Shown one piece after another: positions 35,794 through 44,041 of a DNA stretch of 64,000 nucleotides. Under the pieces are notes generated by a model that was given only the letters and a program-made list of their open reading frames with translations, had not been told where the DNA came from and ran no database searches. This stretch comes from Streptomyces sp. NBC_01241 (GTDB taxonomy: Bacteria; Actinomycetota; Actinomycetes; Streptomycetales; Streptomycetaceae): contig NZ_CP108494.1 in the NCBI RefSeq assembly GCF_041435435.1, positions 8,094,501-8,158,500 on the forward strand. Reading direction: 5' to 3'. Each line of letters opens with the position of its first letter. Positions within the stretch are counted from its first letter, which is position 1. Both the position numbers and the translations under genes were made by a program.

Positions 35794-36759
35794 ATACGGC
35801 AGCTGTAGATAGCCCTGCCGCTGCTCGTCGCTGCTGTTCAGCGGCTTGAGGGGGGTGGGTGCGGGCATGAGGACGGCCGCCTTGATCATGACGTGGTGTG
35901 ACGCAACATCGGCCCGCAGCTCCGCCTCGTGACGTCCGTCGGCGGCTCGCTCGACGACGGCGAGGGCGGGCCACGATGGGGACGCGGTGGTGACGTGCGC
36001 CAGTAGTCGGCCCCTGGGGGCAAGTTGCTCGACGAGGGCGGCTGGCACGCGCTCCACCGTGTACGAGACGAAGACACGGTCGAAGGGCGCACGGGCCGGA
36101 CAGCCCTCGTCCCCCCGCCCGCACACCACCTCCGGCCGGAAGCCGATGTCGGCCAGCCGTGCCGCGGCCGCCTGCGCGAGGTGCCGGTCCCGGTCGAGGG
36201 TGACGACCCCCTGGTCGCCGCAGACTTGGCAGGCCACCGCGGCGGTCACCCCCGCGCCCGTGCCGACATCCAGGACCCGCTGACCGGGCTGGAGATCCAG
36301 CTCGTCCAACAGCGAGGCGGTCAGGCCCATCACCGTGGACATCGACGTGATCGACGCCCCCGACCGAGCCCCGTACGCCCGGCCGAGGAGAGGCTCCCCG
36401 TCGTGCTGGACGAGCACACTGGCACCGCCGTAGAGCACCCCTTGGAGTTCCTCACGGTCCTGTGGCGCCGCCCAGTCCAGCAAGTCCCAGCGCGGCGGCT
36501 TCTCTCCGTCAGCGGTGCGCCGCACATAGGCCTGCGGCATCAGCACCTCCCGGGGCAGCGCCAGTAGCGCCTCGCGCACGGGTCCTCGCTGGAGATCGCC
36601 CGATGCCTCAAGGCGTGCCACCATCTCCGCTCGCGCGGCGGCACAGTCCGCCGTCACAGATGTGGCATGCCGTGCCGAGGAGGGTGGAACCGGGCACCCT
36701 TCGGCACGGGCGCCTGTCTTCTCCCGGCGGCCGGCTGCCGCGGTGTGCGCCCGGTTCAT
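35719..36759 (-). CDS. Protein-L-isoaspartate O-methyltransferase-like protein, C-terminus replaced by IS1380 sequence
   Basis: 346 residues. SAM-binding motifs QRVLDVGTGAGVTAAVACQV and GVVTLDRDRHLAQAAAARL lie mid-protein, and FDRVFVSYTVERVPAALVEQ follows. They match the PCMT-like methyltransferases found beside peptide-modifying systems in Streptomyces. The native protein continues to about YLQLPY; after base 35794 the frame runs 25 codons into the IS end before stopping. The ATG overlaps the end of the HIT reading frame by four bases (ATGA), so it was the third gene of a NUDIX-HIT-methyltransferase operon. Confidence 0.75.
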   Translation of the reverse strand: MNRAHTAAAGRREKTGARAEGCPVPPSSARHATSVTADCAAARAEMVARLEASGDLQRGPVREALLALPREVLMPQAYVRRTADGEKPPRWDLLDWAAPQDREELQGVLYGGASVLVQHDGEPLLGRAYGARSGASITSMSTVMGLTASLLDELDLQPGQRVLDVGTGAGVTAAVACQVCGDQGVVTLDRDRHLAQAAAARLADIGFRPEVVCGRGDEGCPARAPFDRVFVSYTVERVPAALVEQLAPRGRLLAHVTTASPSWPALAVVERAADGRHEAELRADVASHHVMIKAAVLMPAPTPLKPLNSSDEQRQGYLQLPYQPGSTGSMPVDSLSGNEEVPCDLR

Positions 36760-37259
36760 GCTGCTCCTCTCAGCAGTCGTCGCAGGGCTGCGGCGTCGCG
36801 CTGGAGCAGAGCCTCGTCCTGGCGGCCGTGGTCGAGCAGGGCGAAGGGCATCGGCCCGCCCGGAGCCGGGTCCTGGGTCGCTTCACGGCGCGGTACCAGA
36901 TGTCAGTGTGCGTGCGGGATCGCGTTGCCGAGCAGCAGGTAGTTCATCTTCAGCACCGGCTGGTAGTGATCTTCGATCGTGCGGCCCACGGCGAGGGCGT
37001 CGCGCCAGAAGGCGGCCGCTTCCCTTTCCGACATCTCAGTGGGTTCGGCGACGTGTCGTGCGGTGAAGATCACGACGGCGTAGCCCCGGACTTGGCCGGA
37101 GCGCCACAGGTAGGAGTGGGCCACCTCGCCGCGGTGCAGTAGCAGTCCCCAGCCGATGTCGTTGGCCTGCCAGTCGTTGGTGCACATCGGACAGCCGTGC
37201 GCGGCGCGGTGTGCGGGGAAGTGTTCGGGCCAGGAAGCGGCCGGCTGTGGAGCCGTCAT
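36756..37259 (-). pseudogene. HIT-family protein interrupted by an in-frame TGA inside the HIT motif
   Basis: The frame reads 118 residues to NYLLLGNAIPHAH, then TGA (36905-36903), and continues in the same frame with HLVPRREATQDPAPGG to a final TGA at 36756. The HIT histidine triad is HxHxH; here the sequence is H-A-H-stop-H-L. A TGG-to-TGA change would explain it. Without the stop the protein would be 167 residues, normal for HIT hydrolases, which cleave nucleotide phosphoramidates. The frame ends exactly at the methyltransferase start, so the old operon coupling is still visible. Confidence 0.8.
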
Positions 37260-37265
37260 CGGTGC

Positions 37266-37583
37266 TCACCAGCCCATCTCGGTGTAGAGGCTGCCTGCGC
37301 CGATGGCCTCGATGGCCGCTCGGGTGTACGGCACGACTTCGGCCGGAAGATCCTTCGGGTTCCACCAGCGCCATTCCACGCACCGGTCGGGCTCCAGGAC
37401 CTGCGGAACACCGGACCAGGATCGGGCTCGGAAGACGAGCCCGATCCTGGGACGCGCGACCGGCGAGTCGACGAGGTGGAACAGGTGCACGAGTTCCACG
37501 TCGGTTGGCTCGATGATCAGGCCGGCCCCTTCCTCGGTTTCTCGTACCAGGCAGCGGATCGCGGCTTCTCGCTCGCAGTGTCC
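37266..37583 (-). pseudogene. 3' half of a tandem-NUDIX gene split by the 14.9-kb element
   Basis: The minus strand reads GHCEREAAIRCLVRETEE and continues to VELVHLFHLVDSPVA and a normal C-terminus SLYTEMGW. It begins in the middle of a NUDIX box and is preceded by a stop inside the inserted DNA. The missing 5' part ends NEWHFLA at 52447. Joining the two restores WHFLAGHCE in frame, as in related NUDIX proteins. The box is slightly degenerate (EEGAG for EExG). The HIT frame follows six bases later. Confidence 0.85.
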
Positions 37584-37638
37584 GGCGATTCTCTAGGCTC
37601 CTCAGGGTTGTCGGTTCAGGCTGTCTCAGGAGGGGCTC

Positions 37639-39252
37639 GTGAGCGTACTGGAGCACTGGAGTGTGGACTTTTACGACTTCACCGTCCCGCCCCCACCCAC
37701 CGACGATCCTGACATTTTGAGGTTCGGTGATCTGCTCGCCAGAGCGGCCCGCAACGGCGCATGCCACGGAACTCCTGTGATCATCTCTCCGTCAGGTCGG
37801 CCGGACCCTCGCATCAACCTGTTCTTCCGTACGGGGCGAATGGCGGCACACGAAGCAAGCACCTGGCATCGGTATGCGTACGCGCTGATCGTGTGGCTGG
37901 ACTTCCTGGATGCCATCGGCAGTTCGTGGGACTGCGCGAGCGTACGCGATGTCGAAGCGTTCAAGGACTGGCGAATCACGGACCTGCGCAATGATGAACG
38001 AATCCGGCCGACTTCGTTCGATACGGATCGCGCCGCCTTGAACTCCTTCTACACATGGGCGAGTTCGCGCTACGCAATCTTCAACCCGGTGCTGACCGTC
38101 CAGGCGGAGGACTCGGACGAAACGGGTTGGAGGCCCGGACCGGGTTACACGCAGCATCGCCGGGATCCGCTGCGGCCGGCGGGCTCGAGACGCCGCCAAG
38201 TGAAGTGGCTGCTGCGGACTGCGCTGGAGCAGTGGCGGAACATCGGTCTGCGCGGATTCGACTTCGATGGTCTGCGCCGGGATGGATGGCAGGGGTTCAA
38301 CGAGGACCGGGACTGTGCCTTCGTGGACGGTCTCTACGGCACGGGACTGCGAGTTCGGGAGTGGGCCAGCGTCCTCGATGTCGAACTTCCCGCCTCCGGC
38401 GCGGAGCGGATGGGCGAGGCTTGGCTGGCGGCGAAGTGCATCAAGGGCGGCGAAGAAGGCCGAAAGTACTGGATCCCGCGACGTGTGCTGCAGTCGGTGG
38501 AAGGTTACGCGGACCCCCTGGAGGGCTCCAGGGCGGAGGTGGTCCGCCGAGCCCAGAGGCGGGGACGATACGACCGGCTGCGAGGCGTGCGGATTGTCAC
38601 CGGCCACAACCCCAGGACCGGCGAGCTCTACATTGAGGGGAGCAGCGGGCCGACAACCTTGGCACTGGACGTGCTGTCGCCCGACGAACGCCGCACGCTG
38701 TTCCGTCGGGCCCCCGGGGGGCTGGAGCCGCTATGCCTGTGGCTGTCGGTGAGCGGGCTGCCGAAGAAGGTTCACAGCTGGGAAGACACCTTCGACGATG
38801 CGAACAAGCGCATCGCGGAGGCATGGGTGCGCAGGGCCGATCCGAACGGACGCCTGTCCGAGGAGGAGCGTGAGCGGATCCGCGGTGAATGCCCGCTGTG
38901 GGCGACCGCTCACATGTGCCGGCATTCTTTCGCCTTGAAATGGTTTTCCATCCTGTCCCTGCTGGAAGAGCGACGGCTGGAGGGGTTCACCGCAGAGGAG
39001 ATCGAAGACTTCCGAGAGCAACTCGGGGACATCTGGCTACAGTTGGCGATCTTGCTCGGTCACAAACACCCGGATACCACCCGGGAACACTACCTGGAAC
39101 CCTTCACGGGGCTGCAGTTGTCCTACCTGATGTCGCTGCTCGATGACGACGAACAGGCCGGCGTCGACTCGCTGGTGCGCATCTTCGCCCGGCACGGCGG
39201 CTCCACCATCATGCCCATTGCAGCGGCGGCCGGTCCAGGAGGTGCCCTGTGA
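37639..39252 (+). CDS. Tyrosine recombinase A of the four-gene transposition module
   Basis: 537 residues from a GTG after AGGAGGGG. The catalytic residues of tyrosine recombinases are all visible: the first arginine in GTGLRVREWA, HMCRHSFALKW for the HxxR box, and LLGHKHPDTTREHYLEPF with the second histidine and the nucleophilic tyrosine. The N-terminal half holds a core-binding domain (AYALIVWLDFLDAIGSSWDC). It starts 52 bases inside the left end of the element. The stop overlaps the next gene by four bases (GTGA). Confidence 0.9.
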   Translation: MSVLEHWSVDFYDFTVPPPPTDDPDILRFGDLLARAARNGACHGTPVIISPSGRPDPRINLFFRTGRMAAHEASTWHRYAYALIVWLDFLDAIGSSWDCASVRDVEAFKDWRITDLRNDERIRPTSFDTDRAALNSFYTWASSRYAIFNPVLTVQAEDSDETGWRPGPGYTQHRRDPLRPAGSRRRQVKWLLRTALEQWRNIGLRGFDFDGLRRDGWQGFNEDRDCAFVDGLYGTGLRVREWASVLDVELPASGAERMGEAWLAAKCIKGGEEGRKYWIPRRVLQSVEGYADPLEGSRAEVVRRAQRRGRYDRLRGVRIVTGHNPRTGELYIEGSSGPTTLALDVLSPDERRTLFRRAPGGLEPLCLWLSVSGLPKKVHSWEDTFDDANKRIAEAWVRRADPNGRLSEEERERIRGECPLWATAHMCRHSFALKWFSILSLLEERRLEGFTAEEIEDFREQLGDIWLQLAILLGHKHPDTTREHYLEPFTGLQLSYLMSLLDDDEQAGVDSLVRIFARHGGSTIMPIAAAAGPGGAL

Positions 39253-41117
39253 GCGGGCGCGGGCGAGGCGGTCAACGAGCAGCCCAGCCACCCCCGGGCT
39301 GGCAGCCTCCTGAGAGGCTGCCCAGCGACGGGGGCCAGACCGCAGTGGTCTTCTACGAGGAACGGAGCGGGAAGAGCCACATCCTTGACTTCTCTTCCTT
39401 CCCGGCACCGCTCGCGATGCAGCAGTGGATGGCCGTGTTGCTGGCGGCCCGGTGCGGTGCGCGCGGTGGCAGCAAGCGCCTGGCCACGGCGAAGAGATAC
39501 CACTGGATACTGCACCGCTTCACGGTGGTGCTGTCCGAGGCCGGCCGTGTGCCAGCGACGCCGGGCGAATTGGCGCCCGAGCACTTCCAGATATTTCGGG
39601 ACCGGTACGAGGACCATTCGACGAGCTTGCGGGTACATCTGCAGTCTCTTCGGCGGCTCATGTGCAAGCGCGAAGAGCTGACGGAAGAAGCCCTCCGTGA
39701 TCTCCTGCGCACACGGCTTCCCGCCGCCACGACGGCGGCGCAGGTCATGGCGTACAGCGACTACGAGTGGCAGCAGATCATGACCGCGCTGCGTCGCGAT
39801 GTCCGTATCAGCCGGGACCGCATCCGTGCGGGAGTGCGCCTGCTGGCCGGCTTCCGGGACGGAGCACTCATGCCGGGCAGCAAGGAGGAAGCCCTGGGAA
39901 GGATGCTGGAGGAGTTCGCCACAACGGGGGATCTGCCCCGAAACGAATCCGGTGCCCTGCGGGACGAGGTGTCCCGGCTCGGCGGCGCTACTGCCATCAG
40001 CAGCATGCTGACCCTCACCCGCGATGAGTCGACGGCCTTCGCGATGCTGCTGAGCGCGCTGACCGCGGAGAACTTCGGCACCGTCAAGACGTGGCCGGCT
40101 CTGCACACCCGGCCCGACGGCGGTGTGACGACGCAGGCCGTAGTCTTGATTGAGGGGACCAAACCACGCCGCGGCCCCGACCGCGAGCACATGGTCGCCG
40201 CGCTCGAGGACCTCCCAGCCTCCCTGCGTGAGCTGGCCGAATCGGAGGACACCGATCCCCGGCTCTTCCACTCGCCGCTGAGGATGTATCAGCTGCTGCT
40301 GGAACTGACCGAGATCGCTCGTCGCCTGAGTAGAGAGACCTGCGCGTTCATCAGCTACAGCCCCAAGCGGCGTTCCGCCGTCGGTAGGGACATGTGGAAC
40401 ACCCAGGTGCACGTCAAGCACTGGAGCCAGACGCGGGGCTTCCCCTCTATGCGCAAAGCGGTTGCCGGAGGGCCGCCCGCCGTCCAGGTGAGGCGGATCC
40501 GCCAGAGTGCGCTGGAACTGAAGCGGCGCCCGGTCGCCCACAGCCGCGAAACGTTGCGGGACCACTACCTCAAACGCAGCCGCACCGTGCAGGAGCAGAG
40601 CCGCACGGTAATCGGCACGGCACTGCGCGAACAGGTCGCGAAGGCACGCACGGCAAAGGAAGTCCCGGTGTTCACACCGGGCTTCATCGAGCGCGCGGAA
40701 CAGGACCCGGAAGCGGCAGCGGCTGAGGCCGGGCTCGACCCGGAAATCCTGAAAGGGCTGTTGGCCGGGGAACAGGACACGGTGCTGACCGGATGCGTAG
40801 ATCACTTGTCCGGGCCCGACACGCCGCCGGGGACACCGTGCACGGCCTCGTTCTTCGTATGCCTTGGGTGCGAGAACGCCCGCGCTCTCCCAAACCAGTT
40901 GCCCGTTCAGATCACTGTCCGCGACCGACTTCTCGCCACCCGCCCCAACTCCGATCCCCGGACCTGGCGCGCGAAATACCAAGCGGCCACCGACCGGCTC
41001 GAGGACGTTCTGCGTCACTACACCCCTGCCGAACGAGAGCAGGCCCGCGCCAAGCTGAGCGACGGGCAAAGCGAACTGGTTGACGACCTGCTGAGCGGAA
41101 GGCTGGATCTCCGATGA
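39249..41117 (+). CDS. Recombinase-like protein B of the transposition module
   Basis: 622 residues, similar in length to TnpB of Tn554 (about 630). A core-binding-like region (AKRYHWILHRFTVVLSEAG) leads to a degenerate catalytic half. The first arginine box is not evident (LTAENFGTVKTW). The C-terminal boxes survive as RRIRQSALE and HSRETLRDHYLKRS. A cysteine-bearing C-terminal part (ASFFVCLGCENARALPNQ) follows, as in TnpB-like members of trio elements. It overlaps both neighbours by four bases. It may act as a structural partner of A and C instead of cutting DNA itself. Confidence 0.8.
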   Translation: MSGRGRGGQRAAQPPPGWQPPERLPSDGGQTAVVFYEERSGKSHILDFSSFPAPLAMQQWMAVLLAARCGARGGSKRLATAKRYHWILHRFTVVLSEAGRVPATPGELAPEHFQIFRDRYEDHSTSLRVHLQSLRRLMCKREELTEEALRDLLRTRLPAATTAAQVMAYSDYEWQQIMTALRRDVRISRDRIRAGVRLLAGFRDGALMPGSKEEALGRMLEEFATTGDLPRNESGALRDEVSRLGGATAISSMLTLTRDESTAFAMLLSALTAENFGTVKTWPALHTRPDGGVTTQAVVLIEGTKPRRGPDREHMVAALEDLPASLRELAESEDTDPRLFHSPLRMYQLLLELTEIARRLSRETCAFISYSPKRRSAVGRDMWNTQVHVKHWSQTRGFPSMRKAVAGGPPAVQVRRIRQSALELKRRPVAHSRETLRDHYLKRSRTVQEQSRTVIGTALREQVAKARTAKEVPVFTPGFIERAEQDPEAAAAEAGLDPEILKGLLAGEQDTVLTGCVDHLSGPDTPPGTPCTASFFVCLGCENARALPNQLPVQITVRDRLLATRPNSDPRTWRAKYQAATDRLEDVLRHYTPAEREQARAKLSDGQSELVDDLLSGRLDLR

Positions 41118-43270
41118 CCACCACCTCGACCTCCTCGGCCGCCCCCGCGTCGGGAAACAACAGTCTTCCGGGCCAGGTGCTCTGGCCTGCCGACGACGTC
41201 CTCATCCTCCGCGGTCGGCCTGTTCGGATCGGCACTCCGCCCTCGCGCATGTCGCGATTCGGAGACAAAATATGGCATGTCCAGCCGGCCCACCGCGACG
41301 CGCACGTTCAGATCTCGGCCATCTCCTGGTCCAGCTTTCCCGCCGTACTGCGCCAGCATTTTCGCACGTTCTTCCTGGCAGCCCTTGATCACCCCGTCCC
41401 AGTCGAGCCGGGCGGGCGGCAACGCCCCGCCGAGCAGGCCAGCATCGGCAGCCTCCCCTACTGGGTCATCGACATGCGTGTCCTGGCGCTATGGCTGGAT
41501 GAACAGGGCATCCGCGACCTTTCCGAGGTGCGTGACGCCGATCTGGAAACTTTCCGCACCTACGTGCTGAGCCTCGACCGCAACGGTCGCCGAAAGTCCG
41601 ACCTGATCAGCGCGCTGCGCACGCTGTGGCTCTTCAGCGAGCACATGCCCACCCAGTGCCGCCTCGACTGCGACTTCCCCTGGCCCGGCCAGACCGCCAA
41701 AGAGGTCGTCGGGGCACCGGCGGGAACGGGACGGGAGAACAAGATCCCTCGCATCGCCGACGGCACCATGGAGGCCCTCTTGGCCTGGGTCCTGGTGATG
41801 ATCGAGGACGTCGGTCCTGACATTCGGGACGCCTGGCACGAGTACCAGCAACTGGAGGCCGGGAACCACCACTCGCAGGCCCGGTACACCGGCACACGTG
41901 AGGAACGGCTTCGCACATACCTCTCGCACTGCCGTCAACAGGGCGTCGCCCTGCCGGGCCACGAAGAAGGAGGTTGCGTCAACCAGGGGCACATCAAACG
42001 ACTCATAGACATCCCGAAGGGACTTCGCCAAGCGATGACTGTGCCCATGTTGAGTCTCCTTGCCGACAGCGGTCTGCCGACCGAGCCCTTTACCGGCATC
42101 GGCCGCATCACCGGACGGGTCCATGGCCGCCCCTGGCCCGAGCGCCCCATCACCGTCGCAGAACTGCCGACCCTGGTAAGACTGTTGTCTGCCGCACTGT
42201 TCACGGCGGTCTGTTACCTCTCCGGCATGCGCCCGGGTGAGGTCCTCAATCTCCGCCGGGGATGCCGTGATACGGACGAAGAGACGGGTGAGCTCTTGGT
42301 CCACGGCTTCCGCGGTAAGGGCTTCGACCGTGTCCCCGACCAGCCGGACGTATCCGAGCCCCTGCGCCCGTGGGTTGTTGTGGATGTGGTGCACGCCGCC
42401 ATCGGCCTCCTGGAAGAACTGCATGATCTGCCGATGCTCTTTCCTTCGAGCCTGATCCACGCCCACGACCAGCGTCCCGCTACGGTCAACGCGCGCAGAC
42501 GCAGCGCGATGAACGACGACATCCAGGATCTGATCTCCTGGATCAACTCCACCTACCACAGAGCGGATAGCGACGCCCCCATCCCTGCCGATCCCGCTGG
42601 CCGCATCTACGCCGCCCGCTACCGTCGCACGCTCGCCCGCTTCATCGTTCGCAAGCCGCGAGGATTGATCGCAACTGCACTCCAATATGGCCATATCCAT
42701 ACAAAAGTAACCCTGAGCTACGCCGGGTACGCCGACCCCTCCTGGCTGCATGACATCGCCGTGGAGAAACTCGAGCTCATCATCGACCAGGTCGAACAGG
42801 ACAGCCAGCACCTTGCGGCCGGTGAGCACGTCAGTGGTCCCTCTGCCGACGAATACCGGGCCCGCGTGGAGCGGACCGCGTCGTTCGAGGGCAGGGTGGT
42901 GACGAGCGCCGGCAGCGCGGAACGCCTCCTGGAGCAGATGGATCCCGCGATCTATCACGGACAGGGCATGACTTGCGTATGGCGCGCGGCCACGGCCGCA
43001 TGCCGTAAGGCCAAACTCGCACTCGGGCTGCCGGACGATGACACACCGGACGAGTCGGAGTGCCGATCCTCGTGCGCCAACCTTGCCTACACCGACCGCG
43101 ACATCGAAGACGTACAGCGACGTCGCGAGCGGCATCGGGCCGACGCGACCGACCCGCTGGCCCCCAAGCCGCGGCGCGACCGCGCGGCGGCCCAGGCCGC
43201 GCAGCTGTCGGGGATCATCGACCGCCACCACGTACAGGGTGTCCTTGGCGCCGAGGAGCGGACCGTATGA
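41114..43270 (+). CDS. Tyrosine recombinase C of the transposition module
   Basis: 718 residues, the longest of the three. The first arginine box is CYLSGMRPGEVLNLRRGC. The second is altered: RYRRTLARF has arginine where HxxR has histidine. The last box is LQYGHIHTKVTLSYAGYA with the candidate nucleophilic tyrosine. The C-terminal 150 residues include CRSSCANLAYTDRDIEDVQR, a cysteine region also seen in trio-element recombinases. Four-base overlaps (ATGA) on both sides point to translational coupling and a fixed subunit ratio. Confidence 0.85.
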   Translation: MTTTSTSSAAPASGNNSLPGQVLWPADDVLILRGRPVRIGTPPSRMSRFGDKIWHVQPAHRDAHVQISAISWSSFPAVLRQHFRTFFLAALDHPVPVEPGGRQRPAEQASIGSLPYWVIDMRVLALWLDEQGIRDLSEVRDADLETFRTYVLSLDRNGRRKSDLISALRTLWLFSEHMPTQCRLDCDFPWPGQTAKEVVGAPAGTGRENKIPRIADGTMEALLAWVLVMIEDVGPDIRDAWHEYQQLEAGNHHSQARYTGTREERLRTYLSHCRQQGVALPGHEEGGCVNQGHIKRLIDIPKGLRQAMTVPMLSLLADSGLPTEPFTGIGRITGRVHGRPWPERPITVAELPTLVRLLSAALFTAVCYLSGMRPGEVLNLRRGCRDTDEETGELLVHGFRGKGFDRVPDQPDVSEPLRPWVVVDVVHAAIGLLEELHDLPMLFPSSLIHAHDQRPATVNARRRSAMNDDIQDLISWINSTYHRADSDAPIPADPAGRIYAARYRRTLARFIVRKPRGLIATALQYGHIHTKVTLSYAGYADPSWLHDIAVEKLELIIDQVEQDSQHLAAGEHVSGPSADEYRARVERTASFEGRVVTSAGSAERLLEQMDPAIYHGQGMTCVWRAATAACRKAKLALGLPDDDTPDESECRSSCANLAYTDRDIEDVQRRRERHRADATDPLAPKPRRDRAAAQAAQLSGIIDRHHVQGVLGAEERTV

Positions 43271-43701
43271 GCCGTCGCCCCCGGGACCTGGAAGCCGAAC
43301 GCACCGCGCTTCGAGCCGCAGCCGATCGCCTCCTGGCCGGCACGCCCCTGCGCTCAGCCTCCGGGAGACTCACTGCCTCCGAGCTGCTGCGCGAGTCCGG
43401 TCTCCGGCGAGATGTCGCCTACGGCGACCACAAGGACCTCGTCGAGGAGTTCCAGGCGCGGGTGAAGGCGCAACACTGCACTCCCTCCGCGATGCAAGAA
43501 CTCGCGGAACGGAACGCCCAGCTGAAGGGCCAGCTGGCCGACGCCACCAAGGCGCTGGCCAGCGAGCGGAAAGCCAGCGCCGCGCTCCGGCGGATCATTG
43601 CCGAGCTTGATCTGGAGCTCCACCAGGCTCAGAACGGCCTCGAACATGAAGGAAACGTCACTCGCCTTCCGGCTCCGCGGCGATCAACACCACGTCGATG
43701 A
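43267..43701 (+). CDS. Small coiled-coil accessory protein of the transposition module (TnpC / DUF6262-like)
   Basis: 144 residues. An N-terminal basic region with a helix-turn-helix flavour (GRLTASELLRESGLRRDVAY) is followed by a long coiled coil (ELAERNAQLKGQLADATKAL, then LRRIIAELDLELHQAQ). Its size, position after the recombinases and coiled coil match TnpC of Tn554 and the DUF6262 proteins that accompany actinobacterial recombinase trios. In Tn554 the TnpC protein aids orientation and efficiency of insertion. It overlaps gene C by four bases. Confidence 0.8.
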   Translation: MSRRPRDLEAERTALRAAADRLLAGTPLRSASGRLTASELLRESGLRRDVAYGDHKDLVEEFQARVKAQHCTPSAMQELAERNAQLKGQLADATKALASERKASAALRRIIAELDLELHQAQNGLEHEGNVTRLPAPRRSTPRR

Positions 43702-44041
43702 CGGATCCTGCAGCGTCAGCTTCCAGGCGATGAGGCCCCGCCCCTCGCTCCGTCACCCTGCCAGCAGTGCCTACGCCGGCTTCTCCGGACGCACAGGCTC
43801 GCCAGAAGGTACACCGCCAGCTGCCAACATCCGCACAGTAGGAGCAAAATTGAGGTGTCATTCAACAGAACCTGGGTAGGCGGCCAGATTTGGGGCGAGG
43901 TAGTGGCCGATGTCACATGGCGGCCCTCCGTCGCGCTGTCGATCTTGAACCCTCTTGTCACACTTCCTCGTCTTTTCCTTGTCGGTACCTTCACGTATGC
44001 ATCACATAAGTGATGTGCACACAGCAAGAGACCGAGGGATG

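Noticed and set aside
36903..36905. In-frame TGA read as selenocysteine
   Set aside because: It lies between triad histidines where tryptophan or another ordinary residue is usual, no selenocysteine genes are visible here, and a nonsense mutation in a broken operon is simpler.
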